Shown here: positions 7,086-13,241 of the stretch, one piece after another | How the letters are laid out: the number at the start of each line of letters is the position of its first letter | How positions within the stretch are numbered: position 1 is the stretch's first letter | NCBI GenBank assembly: GCA_020832725.1 | Contig: JAFIEC010000055.1 | Coordinates: 1 to 13,241, forward strand | Source of the DNA: Paracoccaceae bacterium | GTDB lineage: Bacteria; Pseudomonadota; Alphaproteobacteria; Rhodobacterales; Rhodobacteraceae | Reading direction: 5' to 3' | Length of the DNA stretch: 13,241 bases | Translations under genes and position numbers: made by a program | Notes under the pieces: generated by a model | What the model saw: only the letters and a program-made list of their open reading frames with translations | What the model was told of the DNA's origin: nothing | The model's database searches: none

Positions 7086-7807
7086 CCCTGGCCCCTCGAA
7101 CTGATGCGCTGCGCCTCTGCCGCCTCGTCGGCGATCTGGGCGCCCCGGGCGGCGAAGAACGCCTCCTCGGCCGCGGCCATGAAGGCGGTCATGCGGTCGG
7201 CTGTGGTGATCGGGTCGCGGGCGCGCATCGCGGCATGGATGCCGGCCAGCCCGTCCACCACCACCGCGCGGGTCGGCGGACGACGCAGGGTCTCGAGCCG
7301 CACGGTCTGCACGTGATCGACAAAGCGCGCGATGGTCGCTGCCAGACGCTCGTTGCGCACGCAGGCGAGCCAGGCGCCGCGAAAGGCGATGTTGGCCGCG
7401 ATCATCCGTCGCGCATCAGAGGCTGCCGCCGCAGCGCGGGCCTCGGCCAGGGCCGCGTCGAGGGCAATCGCCGCCTCCTCGGTCAGGTCGCGCGCCGCGC
7501 AGGCCGCCGCGCGCGGCTCCAGCAGACGACGCACCTCGAAGATGTCGCGGATGTCCTGAATGGAGAGAACCGGAACCGCAAAGCCCCGGGTCGTCCCGCG
7601 CAGGTAGCCTTCGTTCACAAGCTGCAGCAGCGCCTCGCGCGCGGGCATCCGCGACGCCCCCCATTGCGCGGCGATGTCGGTATCGATCAGCCTGTCATCG
7701 GGGCCGATCTCGGACAATTGCAACCGGCGAAGCAGATCGGCGTAGATCTGCTCCCTCAGGCTCTCCCGCCTGACTGTGCCGCTTTCGATGATGGCTGCTT
7801 CGCTCAT
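7082..7807 (-). CDS. GntR-family transcriptional regulator, FadR subfamily (FCD domain)
   Basis: This 241-residue regulator is the first gene of the leftward operon. The N-terminal winged helix-turn-helix spans about residues 14-78 (LREQIYADLLRRL to LVNEGYLRGTTRGFAVP). An all-alpha FCD ligand-binding domain covers about 85-220, starting IQDIRDIFEVRRLLEP. The start at 7807 gives a normal N-terminus and has a GGAAGGA Shine-Dalgarno sequence (7817-7823); the in-frame ATG at 7828 has no clear site. The FCD metal-ligand positions appear substituted: the usual D..FH reads N..FR (139-143), the usual EH reads GL (about 187-188) and the final HL reads FM (209-210). It overlaps the monooxygenase gene by ATGA and probably represses or activates both its own operon and the divergent unit. 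Ligand unknown. Confidence 0.93.
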   Translation of the reverse strand: MSEAAIIESGTVRRESLREQIYADLLRRLQLSEIGPDDRLIDTDIAAQWGASRMPAREALLQLVNEGYLRGTTRGFAVPVLSIQDIRDIFEVRRLLEPRAAACAARDLTEEAAIALDAALAEARAAAAASDARRMIAANIAFRGAWLACVRNERLAATIARFVDHVQTVRLETLRRPPTRAVVVDGLAGIHAAMRARDPITTADRMTAFMAAAEEAFFAARGAQIADEAAEAQRISSRGQG

Positions 7808-7828
7808 GTGGGCCCATCCTTCCTGCAT

Positions 7829-7858
7829 ACGGTAGGAGCGATTGCTGCATTCTGTCAA
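7829..7858 (-). promoter_or_regulatory. Candidate sigma-70 promoter for the gntR-led operon
   Basis: On the minus strand a perfect TTGACA (7858-7853) is followed by an 18-bp spacer and TACCGT (7834-7829), which keeps the TA...T frame of a -10 box. Transcription would begin near 7820-7824, giving an unusually short leader with the Shine-Dalgarno sequence (7817-7823) almost at its 5' end. The -35 box is convincing; the -10 match is only three of six, so the exact start is uncertain. Confidence 0.45.
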
Positions 7859-7861
7859 TCG
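7839..7861. promoter_or_regulatory. Inverted repeat, candidate GntR operator
   Basis: CGATTG (7839-7844) and CAATCG (7856-7861) form a perfect inverted repeat with an 11-bp spacer. It covers the -35 hexamer and most of the spacer of the predicted gntR promoter, where a bound dimer would block RNA polymerase. A further CAATCG copy lies at 7886-7891, 30 bp from the second half-site. Autorepression by the GntR protein is inferred from position only. Confidence 0.4.
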
Positions 7862-7978
7862 GCTTGAGGTCACCCGTATGATGCCCAATCGTCGGGTCTC
7901 GCGTGCAATTTGCGGCATTCCCGGAGATCACAGACGGCATCCGGCATATTTCTGCATGCGGTTACCCAGAGATTTTGC

Positions 7979-8008
7979 TTGAACGGTATTCTGTTTTGCC
8001 GCCATATC
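7979..8008 (+). promoter_or_regulatory. Weak candidate promoter for the aminotransferase-cyclase unit
   Basis: TTGAAC (7979-7984), an 18-bp spacer and CATATC (8003-8008) form a poor but plausible sigma-70 promoter about 50 bp before the aminotransferase ATG, in the most AT-rich part of the divergent region. The match is 4/6 plus 3/6, so an activator would probably be needed. The region 7808-8058 holds no gene; besides this it contains the gntR promoter, the inverted repeat and the CGGCAT repeats. Confidence 0.25.
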
Positions 8009-8022
8009 GCCCTGACAGTGAC

Positions 8023-8037
8023 CGGCCGCATCGGCCG
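8023..8037 (+). other. Leader stem-loop before the aminotransferase gene
   Basis: CGGCCG (8023-8028) and CGGCCG (8032-8037) are separated by CAT and pair perfectly as a 6-bp hairpin about 20 bases upstream of the start codon. Each half is also a palindrome, so the site could equally be read as a tandem DNA element. Role unknown. Confidence 0.3.
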
Positions 8038-8058
8038 CAGACCATAGCCGAGACTGCC

Positions 8059-9225
8059 ATGTCCCCAGAGCCTCGCCCCCTCATCCGCGATCTCGATGTC
8101 GAGAACATCGCCGATCTTGCCACCCGGGCACGCGGCATCCCCGATGTGCTGACCTTGTGGTACGGCGAGGGCGATGTGGTCACGCCCGCCTTCATCCGCG
8201 ACGCCGCCAAGGCCGCGCTGGATGCCGGGGACACCTTCTACGAGCCCGACATGCGCGGCACCCCGCCCCTGATCGCGGCCCTGTCGGACTACCAGACCCG
8301 GCTGCACGGCCGCCCCATCGGGCTTGACCGCAGCACCGTGACACCGGGCGGCATGCAGGCGGTCCATCTGGCGCTGATGACGGTCGCGGGGCCCGGGGAC
8401 AACGTGGTCTTTGTGGAGCCGCAATGGCCCAACATCCGCCGCGCGATCCATCTGAGCGGAGCCGAGCCCCGCGCCGTGGCCATGACCCAGGGACGCGACG
8501 GCTGGACCCTCGATCTGCAGGCGCTCCTTGACGCCTGCGACGAACGCACCCGGGCGATCATGTTTTCTTCACCCGCAAACCCCTCGGGCTGGACGGCCAG
8601 CACGGAAGAACTGTCAGAGATGATTGCCTTCTCCCGGCGAACCGGCGTCTGGATCATTGCCGACGAGGTCTACAACCGGCTGTCGTTTCACGCCGATGCC
8701 GCGCCGTCTGTTCTGGCACTGGCCGAGGAGGAAGACCGCGTGATGTCGATCAATTCCTTTTCGAAGGCATGGGCCATGACAGGCTGGCGCGTGGGCTGGC
8801 TGAGCCATCCCCCCGCCCTGTCGCGCACCATCGGGGCGATCACGCAATACGTCAATTCAGGCACCGCCTCCTTTGTTCAGGCCGCCGCCGCCGTCGCCCT
8901 GCGCGAGGGAGAGGACGTGGTCGCGGCGATCCGTGCGCGGTGTGCGGCCGGGGTCGATGCCACATGGGAGGCGCTGGCCGGGGTCAATGCAATCCATCTG
9001 GGCGCGCGGCCGCCGGGCGGAATGTATGCCTTCTTCCGCATCGAGGGCTATGACGACAGCCGCGAGGCCTGTGCCATGCTGCTGGACCGGGCTGGCGTGG
9101 GCCTCGCCCCGGGGTTTCTGTTCGGCGAGGCCGGGCGCCCCTTCATCCGGCTATGCGTCTGCCGTGAAACCGCACAGATCGCAGAGGCTGCGGGACGCAT
9201 CGCGACCGCCTTGCGCAAGGGCTGA
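8059..9225 (+). CDS. Pyridoxal-phosphate aminotransferase, class I/II (fold type I)
   Basis: This 388-residue enzyme transfers an amino group between an amino acid and a 2-oxo acid using PLP, in the cytoplasm. The Schiff-base lysine is Lys236 in NSFSKAWAMTGWRVGW. Other expected residues are Asn174 in SPANPSG, Asp202 and Tyr205 in ADEVYNRL, Arg244 in GWRVGW for the phosphate, and Arg364 in FIRLCV for the substrate carboxylate. The N-terminal YGEGDVVTPAFI and FYEPDMRGTPPL segments are typical of aspartate-aminotransferase-like proteins. The open frame begins earlier (7903), but that extension covers the promoter region. ATG 8059 gives the family N-terminus, with only a weak CCGAGA upstream. It is divergent from gntR and followed after 104 bp by the hydrolase gene. 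The amino donor and acceptor are not predictable. Confidence 0.93.
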   Translation: MSPEPRPLIRDLDVENIADLATRARGIPDVLTLWYGEGDVVTPAFIRDAAKAALDAGDTFYEPDMRGTPPLIAALSDYQTRLHGRPIGLDRSTVTPGGMQAVHLALMTVAGPGDNVVFVEPQWPNIRRAIHLSGAEPRAVAMTQGRDGWTLDLQALLDACDERTRAIMFSSPANPSGWTASTEELSEMIAFSRRTGVWIIADEVYNRLSFHADAAPSVLALAEEEDRVMSINSFSKAWAMTGWRVGWLSHPPALSRTIGAITQYVNSGTASFVQAAAAVALREGEDVVAAIRARCAAGVDATWEALAGVNAIHLGARPPGGMYAFFRIEGYDDSREACAMLLDRAGVGLAPGFLFGEAGRPFIRLCVCRETAQIAEAAGRIATALRKG

Positions 9226-9264
9226 ACTATGGATGCCGCAACATAGTTGCAAATACATCGAAGC

Positions 9265-9281
9265 CGCTCCAGCATGGAGCG
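9265..9281 (+). other. Small hairpin in the aminotransferase-cyclase gap
   Basis: CGCTCC (9265-9270) and GGAGCG (9276-9281) form a 6-bp stem with a 5-base loop, midway in the 104-bp gap between the aminotransferase and cyclase genes. There is no T-run after it. The rest of the gap shows no open reading frame and no convincing promoter. Confidence 0.25.
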
Positions 9282-9317
9282 CGTGACTCTATCCCGGGCC
9301 GGGTCGGCCGGAAACTG

Positions 9318-9324
9318 AAGGAGG
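9318..9324 (+). promoter_or_regulatory. Near-perfect Shine-Dalgarno sequence of the cyclase-family gene
   Basis: AAGGAGG lies five bases before the ATG at 9330. It is the strongest ribosome-binding site in the window, fixes the start of the hydrolase gene and suggests high translation compared with the weakly initiated aminotransferase upstream. Confidence 0.8.
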
Positions 9325-9329
9325 CAAGA

Positions 9330-10121
9330 ATGAGTTCATCGACGCTGTTGACCGATCTTGGTGAAAAGCTGCTGGCGGGAGAGATCGAGGTGGTGGATTG
9401 CACCGGCATCCTCGGCCCTGACACACCGCTTCTGAAGCTGCCGCCCGAACTGGCCAAGGACACGCCCCCCATCGAGATCCACCGGATCAGCGAATATGAC
9501 AACGACGGCCCCTTCTGGGCGTGGAACTGGCTGAAGGTGGGAGAGCATTCCGGCACCCATTTCGACGCCCCCCACCACTGGATCACCGGCAAGGATTACA
9601 GCGACGGCTATACCGACACGCTGGATCTGCAAAAGGTGGTGGCTCCAGTCAATGTCATCGACAAGTCGGCCGAGGTCGCGACCGATCCCGATTATCTTCT
9701 GGATGTGGAGGATGTGAAGGCCTGGGAGGCCGAGCACGGCGAGATCAGGGCCGGCGAATGGGTCGTGCTGCGCTCGGACTGGGATCAGCGCGCCCATTCG
9801 GAAGAGCTGTTCCTGAATGCCGACGAGACCGGCCCGCATAGCCCCGGGCCCACCGCCGCCTGCGTACAATACCTGGTGGACAAGGGCATTGTCGGTTGGG
9901 GCAGCCAGTGCATCGGCACCGATGCAGGCCAGGCAGGTGGCATGGAGCCGCCGTTCCCCGCCCATAACCTGCTGCACAAGGCCAACCGCTTTGGCCTTGC
10001 CAGCCTTGCCAATCTCGACAAGCTGCCACCCAAGGGCGCGATCCTGATCGCGGCACCGCTCAAGATCCAGCACGGCACCGGCTCGCCGATCCGGGCGATG
10101 GCGCTGGTTCCCAAGGGCTGA
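9330..10121 (+). CDS. Cyclase-family metal-dependent hydrolase, isatin-hydrolase-like
   Basis: This 263-residue cytoplasmic enzyme belongs to the cyclase/kynurenine-formamidase superfamily (PF04199), which hydrolyses amide bonds with a bound metal. The signature HSGTHFDAPHH (73-83) supplies His73, His77 and Asp79 as metal ligands, with His83 behind them. These numbers equal those I recall for Labrenzia isatin hydrolase (His73, His77, Asp79), and Ser225 also matches its water-channel serine. The length (about 260) likewise fits isatin hydrolase better than the roughly 210-residue bacterial kynurenine formamidase. Other features include GEWVVLRSDWDQR (142-154) and CIGTDAGQAGG (194-204). The start is fixed by AAGGAGG. 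It forms a unit with the aminotransferase and ends at a strong hairpin. Hydrolysis of isatin itself is possible but unproven; another lactam or cyclic amide may be the substrate. Confidence 0.88.
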   Translation: MSSSTLLTDLGEKLLAGEIEVVDCTGILGPDTPLLKLPPELAKDTPPIEIHRISEYDNDGPFWAWNWLKVGEHSGTHFDAPHHWITGKDYSDGYTDTLDLQKVVAPVNVIDKSAEVATDPDYLLDVEDVKAWEAEHGEIRAGEWVVLRSDWDQRAHSEELFLNADETGPHSPGPTAACVQYLVDKGIVGWGSQCIGTDAGQAGGMEPPFPAHNLLHKANRFGLASLANLDKLPPKGAILIAAPLKIQHGTGSPIRAMALVPKG

Positions 10122-10132
10122 GGCCGCCCCGA

Positions 10133-10154
10133 CGCCGCCCCTGCGGGGGCGGCG
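10133..10154 (+). terminator. Strong hairpin after the cyclase gene, probable terminator
   Basis: CGCCGCCCC (10133-10141) pairs perfectly with GGGGCGGCG (10146-10154) around a 4-base loop, starting 11 bases after the stop codon. The following CAGCATTCTGG contains only scattered T residues, so it is an imperfect intrinsic terminator. Its position between convergent genes supports a 3'-end function. Confidence 0.55.
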
Positions 10155-10172
10155 CAGCATTCTGGTGGCGTG

Positions 10173-10189
10173 CCGCCCCCCTCGGGCGG
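10173..10189 (-). terminator. Hairpin after the autotransporter gene, possible terminator
   Basis: CCGCCC (10173-10178) pairs with GGGCGG (10184-10189) around a 5-base loop, about 30 bases beyond the autotransporter stop codon on the minus strand. It lacks a T-tract, so termination is only suggested by the convergent layout. Confidence 0.35.
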
Positions 10190-10217
10190 GAATGACGTCT
10201 CCCCGGGGGCCCGCCCT

Positions 10218-13200
10218 TCAGAACCGCAGCATCAGCCCCGCACTGACGGTGGTGTTGTCCAGCCGGTCGCTTCCGCGAAGATCGGCCCGCAGCCAGGTGT
10301 CCAGCATTCCCGGCGCTCCGGCGCGGCCCCGCACGACCCTGCTGGCGCTGAACCCGATGCCAAGCTCTGCGAATGTTCCCAGATTGCCCGTGGTGGCGAC
10401 CGAGGGCGCGCCGCCGCCCGTGGGGGTGACGGTCGTGCGCCGCTCGGCGCTCTGGTCGCTGTAGACGGCGAGGGTCAGGTATTGCCGGTTCGAACCGGTG
10501 CCCGAGGCCGAGGCGCGCTCGCGCTCCAACCGTCCACCGGCCATGGCCATGCGGGTGACATGGGGGGCGACGGCCATGGTCGCGGTCGGCGCACCGGCCG
10601 GACCGACGGCAACCGACCCGCCGCTGTTGCGCGCCATGGATATCCCTGCCATCGGGACAAAGCTCACCCCGTCGCCGACATCCATGCGCCACGAGACGCG
10701 CAGGCTTGCACCCAGGCTTGTCGTGGACATGGCGGCCCCGGCGATCCCGACACCCCCGCCGCCGCCCAGCACCGTCTCGGAAAAGCGCAGCCTTGTCTGA
10801 GCCGCATCAAGGCCGACGTCGATCGCCAGCCTGTCCCGTATCGCCGTGAAGGCAGCCCCGGCGCTGGCGCGCTGAAAGGTGCTGCCGATATCGATCTGGC
10901 CGCCCCCCGCCACCGGCGAGACCTGCGATGTGCGTCCGTTCAGCACGCCGAACTGCAGACCGCCCGCGATCTGCCAGCCGCCCCCGATCTCGGCGCAGCC
11001 AAGGCCCGCGCCCGCCAGAAGCCCCTCATAGGCGATGGTGGCGCGCGCCTGGGTGGTCGTGCCCGCGACGGTGCTGTTGAAACGGCCCTGTCCGCGCGCC
11101 GCCACGGCCTGAGCCCAGCCTCCGGGCGTGCAACCCGACATCGGTTCCGCAGGACGGGCCAGCGAGCGCATGGTCATCGCATCGATCATGCCCAGCGCAC
11201 CCGAGACATTGCCCACTGCCGGATTGACACGGACCACCAGCGCGGCCGTGGTCGGGGTGATGTCCAGTTCCGTCAGGTAAGCCCCCGACGAGGGCAGGCC
11301 CGTGGCCGTGATCGCGGCACCCGTCAGGTCCGCACCCGACAGAAGCACGATGGGCGCGGCCTGCGCCGAGATGCCGCCCAACTGCGTCAGGGCAAGCGCG
11401 ACCGGCCCGGCGACATTGCCCGTCACCACCACCCGGTCGGCGATCCCGGCATTGAGGACAGAAACATCCACGTCGAGCTGGATCGTCCCCCCCGTCAGAT
11501 CGCCCGTCACGTTGAGCACGTCACCCGCCACGCCATCCGCCATCGCGATGGTGCCGCCCGTGTTGTTCACCGATCCGCCCAGAGTGGCGGTGCCGGTCAC
11601 CGTGATTGTTCCGGTGTTTTGCATCAGCCCCGCAAAGCCAAGGGTCGAACCGGCCGCCATGTTCAGCGTGCCGTCGTTGATGACACTCTCCCAGCCGGTC
11701 AGGGTGGCGCCCGCCCCCATGTTGAACGTGCCGCTGTTGTTGAGCCGGTCGTCGGGCCCGGCAAGCGTTGCCGTCCCGCCTGCCGGGGCTGTCCAGGCGG
11801 CACCCGCGACATTGTTGACGATGAGCGTACCCGCGCCCGCGTTGCTTGCCGCCATCCCGTTGACGGTGCCGCCGGCCCGGTTGTTGAAGGTCGTGGTCAC
11901 CCCGACCCGGCCGATCATGGCGGGGCTGTCGGCCCCGCCTGTCGCGGTCACGCTGCCCGAGTTCTCCACCACCAGCGACGAGGCTGCCGCCAGCCCGTCG
12001 CCCAGACCGGTGGCGGTTTCCATGGCCGCGCCCGGAGCGATCTCGATCGAGCCGGTCGCCAGCCGCCCCGTGGCATCGAGCGCCAGCGTGCCGGCCGAGA
12101 CGGTGAGGGGCCCGGTGAAGGTATTGGCCGCCGAGAGCGTGAGCGTTCCGTCTCCGATCTTCTCGAGAGGGCGGCCCGCCACATCCTCGGAGATCACGCC
12201 CGACTGGGTGGCCGCCCCGGCCAGCACCTGAAGCCGGGTCGTGTTGCTGGCGATGACGATGGGGGCGGGATTGGTGACGCCCGCGGCATAGTCGATCACC
12301 GATCCGGTGGTGCGGATCGTCGCACCGCCGGCGGCATTGTCCGACCCCAGCGACAGGGTGCCGCTTGCGACGATGATCTCTGCGATGCCGGTGTTGTTTC
12401 CCGACAGCAGCACCGTTCCGCCTTGTCCGCCACCGCCGCCCAGCCGCAACGTGTTGCCGGCCCCGGTGATCGCGCCCGTGATGGTCAGCATCGCGCCATC
12501 AACTGCGGCCATGCGCGAGGCTTGCGCCAGCGACACCGGACCGCCCCAGACGTTGGTGGTTCCGGTAGTCGTGGCCAACCCCAACGAGGTCGAATCCAGC
12601 GTCAGGTGTTCCGCGCCGATGCTGACGCCGTTCAGCACCAGCCCGCCGCCGGTCACCACCGTCCCCGAACCTGCGCCCGAGGCCCCCAGGCCGCCCCCGG
12701 GCTCGATCCGCACAAGGCCCTGCTGGATGGTCAGAACGCCCGAGAAATTGCCGCCCCGCGCGATGATGAGCGTACCGTCACCGGTCTTGGTGATATCGCC
12801 GCTGCCGGTGATGTTCCGGGTCGAGGTGGCAGAGCTGTTCTGAAGGCGCAGGACGGTCGCCGCGCCCGTCACGTTCACGACCAGGTCGCTGTCCAGGCGG
12901 AGGTGCGGACCGGAAACGGTTACGGTCGCGCCGCCGCTGGCGTTGAACTCGGCAGGTGTGGCCGCAGCGCCCGAGTCGAAGATCAGCGTCCGCGCGGTCG
13001 CGCCGATTTGCCCTATTTCGAACGCGGACGTCCTGTTGACGCTCAGGATCCCGATGGTGACATTGCCTGTGCCGGTGAGCAGTAAAGCCCGGCTGCTGTT
13101 ATTGATGATGGCCTCGGCACCCGGGGCGTTCGGCACGCTTGGCGACCACAGGCTCGCATTTTCCCAGCTTGATGTCCCGGGCCCCGGCACAAACGTGCTC

Positions 13201-13241
13201 TGCGCCTCGGCTTCCCTTCCGATCAGCGCGACTGCGACGAG
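10218..13241 (-). CDS. Autotransporter (type Va) with PATR-type passenger and C-terminal beta barrel; N-terminus beyond window
   Basis: This outer-membrane autotransporter is open to the right edge. Translation above 13190 continues LVAVALIGREAEAQSTF, the tail of a Sec signal peptide (probable cleavage after AEA), so the GTG at 13190 is not the true start. Residue numbers here count from that GTG codon. The mature N-terminus SSWENASLWSPSVPNAP is typical of passenger-associated-transport-repeat proteins. Repeats of the form GDGTLIIARGGNFSGVL (138-154) and GDGTLTLSAANTFTG (346-360) predict a beta-helical stalk, followed by 20-residue tandem repeats (483-550). The barrel occupies about 690-990 (GGWAQAVAARGQGRF onward) and ends SAGLMLRF, the C-terminal Phe recognised by the BAM complex. 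No protease or lipase motif is visible in the passenger, so a surface or adhesin-like role is most likely. The only cysteines are Cys687 and Cys732. It is convergent with, and probably independent of, the catabolic genes. Confidence 0.92.
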   Translation of the reverse strand, partial: LVAVALIGREAEAQSTFVPGPGTSSWENASLWSPSVPNAPGAEAIINNSSRALLLTGTGNVTIGILSVNRTSAFEIGQIGATARTLIFDSGAAATPAEFNASGGATVTVSGPHLRLDSDLVVNVTGAATVLRLQNSSATSTRNITGSGDITKTGDGTLIIARGGNFSGVLTIQQGLVRIEPGGGLGASGAGSGTVVTGGGLVLNGVSIGAEHLTLDSTSLGLATTTGTTNVWGGPVSLAQASRMAAVDGAMLTITGAITGAGNTLRLGGGGGQGGTVLLSGNNTGIAEIIVASGTLSLGSDNAAGGATIRTTGSVIDYAAGVTNPAPIVIASNTTRLQVLAGAATQSGVISEDVAGRPLEKIGDGTLTLSAANTFTGPLTVSAGTLALDATGRLATGSIEIAPGAAMETATGLGDGLAAASSLVVENSGSVTATGGADSPAMIGRVGVTTTFNNRAGGTVNGMAASNAGAGTLIVNNVAGAAWTAPAGGTATLAGPDDRLNNSGTFNMGAGATLTGWESVINDGTLNMAAGSTLGFAGLMQNTGTITVTGTATLGGSVNNTGGTIAMADGVAGDVLNVTGDLTGGTIQLDVDVSVLNAGIADRVVVTGNVAGPVALALTQLGGISAQAAPIVLLSGADLTGAAITATGLPSSGAYLTELDITPTTAALVVRVNPAVGNVSGALGMIDAMTMRSLARPAEPMSGCTPGGWAQAVAARGQGRFNSTVAGTTTQARATIAYEGLLAGAGLGCAEIGGGWQIAGGLQFGVLNGRTSQVSPVAGGGQIDIGSTFQRASAGAAFTAIRDRLAIDVGLDAAQTRLRFSETVLGGGGGVGIAGAAMSTTSLGASLRVSWRMDVGDGVSFVPMAGISMARNSGGSVAVGPAGAPTATMAVAPHVTRMAMAGGRLERERASASGTGSNRQYLTLAVYSDQSAERRTTVTPTGGGAPSVATTGNLGTFAELGIGFSASRVVRGRAGAPGMLDTWLRADLRGSDRLDNTTVSAGLMLRF
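11541..11744 (-). repeat. 20-residue tandem repeats in the autotransporter passenger
   Basis: Residues 483-550 contain about three and a half units with the pattern N-x-G-T-x-N-M-x-A-G-x-T-L. Key glycines lie at 487, 507 and 527, asparagines at 485, 505 and 525, and leucines at 497, 517 and 537: an exact 20-residue period. A shorter fourth unit (541-550) breaks the phase. One unit per beta-helix turn is the natural reading. Confidence 0.7.

Noticed and set aside
7067..7867. Plus-strand open frame opposite gntR
   Set aside because: It is the antisense of a clear winged-helix/FCD protein and runs through the predicted gntR promoter.
7903..8058. N-terminal extension of the aminotransferase frame
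   Set aside because: The added 52 residues have no family similarity and cover the promoter and leader hairpin; ATG 8059 gives the normal N-terminus.
9226..9329. Possible promoter (TTGCAA, 17-bp spacer, CAGCAT) before the cyclase gene
   Set aside because: Only weak matches, in an otherwise ordinary intercistronic gap; co-transcription with the aminotransferase is simpler.
10170..13085. Long plus-strand open frame (about 971 codons) opposite the autotransporter
   Set aside because: Its product is rich in Arg, Gly, Pro and His with no domain pattern. It mirrors the codons of a gene with signal peptide, repeats and barrel, so it is a high-GC antisense artefact.

Overview
The window is high-GC, gene-dense bacterial DNA. 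Protein families, codon preference, ATGA start/stop overlaps and the absence of strong T-tracts behind hairpins fit a metabolically versatile alphaproteobacterium, probably of the Rhodobacterales. That placement is inference; there is no rRNA or other phylogenetic marker here. I see no tRNA, rRNA, CRISPR array, insertion sequence or phage gene.

Layout. A divergent control region (7808-8058) separates two transcription units. Leftward (minus strand), in transcription order: a GntR/FCD regulator (7807-7082), a RutA-like flavin monooxygenase (7085-5964), an HpcH/HpaI-type aldolase (5952-5158), a stand-alone V4R-domain protein (5161-4652), an FAD-linked D-2-hydroxyacid dehydrogenase (4655-3255), then after a 112-bp gap a Tat-exported family-5 substrate-binding protein (3142-1589), a DppB-type permease (1540-521) and a DppC-type permease cut by the left edge (524-1). 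Most junctions in the enzyme part are 4-bp ATGA overlaps, so translation is probably coupled. Hairpins lie in the gaps on either side of the binding-protein gene. Rightward (plus strand): a class I/II PLP aminotransferase (8059-9225) and a cyclase-family metal hydrolase resembling isatin hydrolase (9330-10121), ending at a strong 9-bp hairpin. Convergent to this unit is a large autotransporter (10218 to the right edge, minus strand) with PATR-type passenger repeats and a C-terminal beta barrel; its signal peptide runs off the window.

How the genes may work together (inference). The set reads as an uptake-and-degradation regulon: an ABC importer brings in a peptide-like or other organic nitrogen compound, the flavin monooxygenase and the metal hydrolase open amide or N-heterocycle bonds, the aminotransferase and the D-2-hydroxyacid dehydrogenase make 2-oxo acids, and the aldolase cleaves a 4-hydroxy-2-oxo acid. 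The V4R protein may bind a small hydrophobic ligand. The substrate cannot be named from sequence. The GntR regulator is the first gene of the leftward operon and probably autoregulates through an inverted repeat that overlaps its own -35 box. The autotransporter appears unrelated to this regulon.
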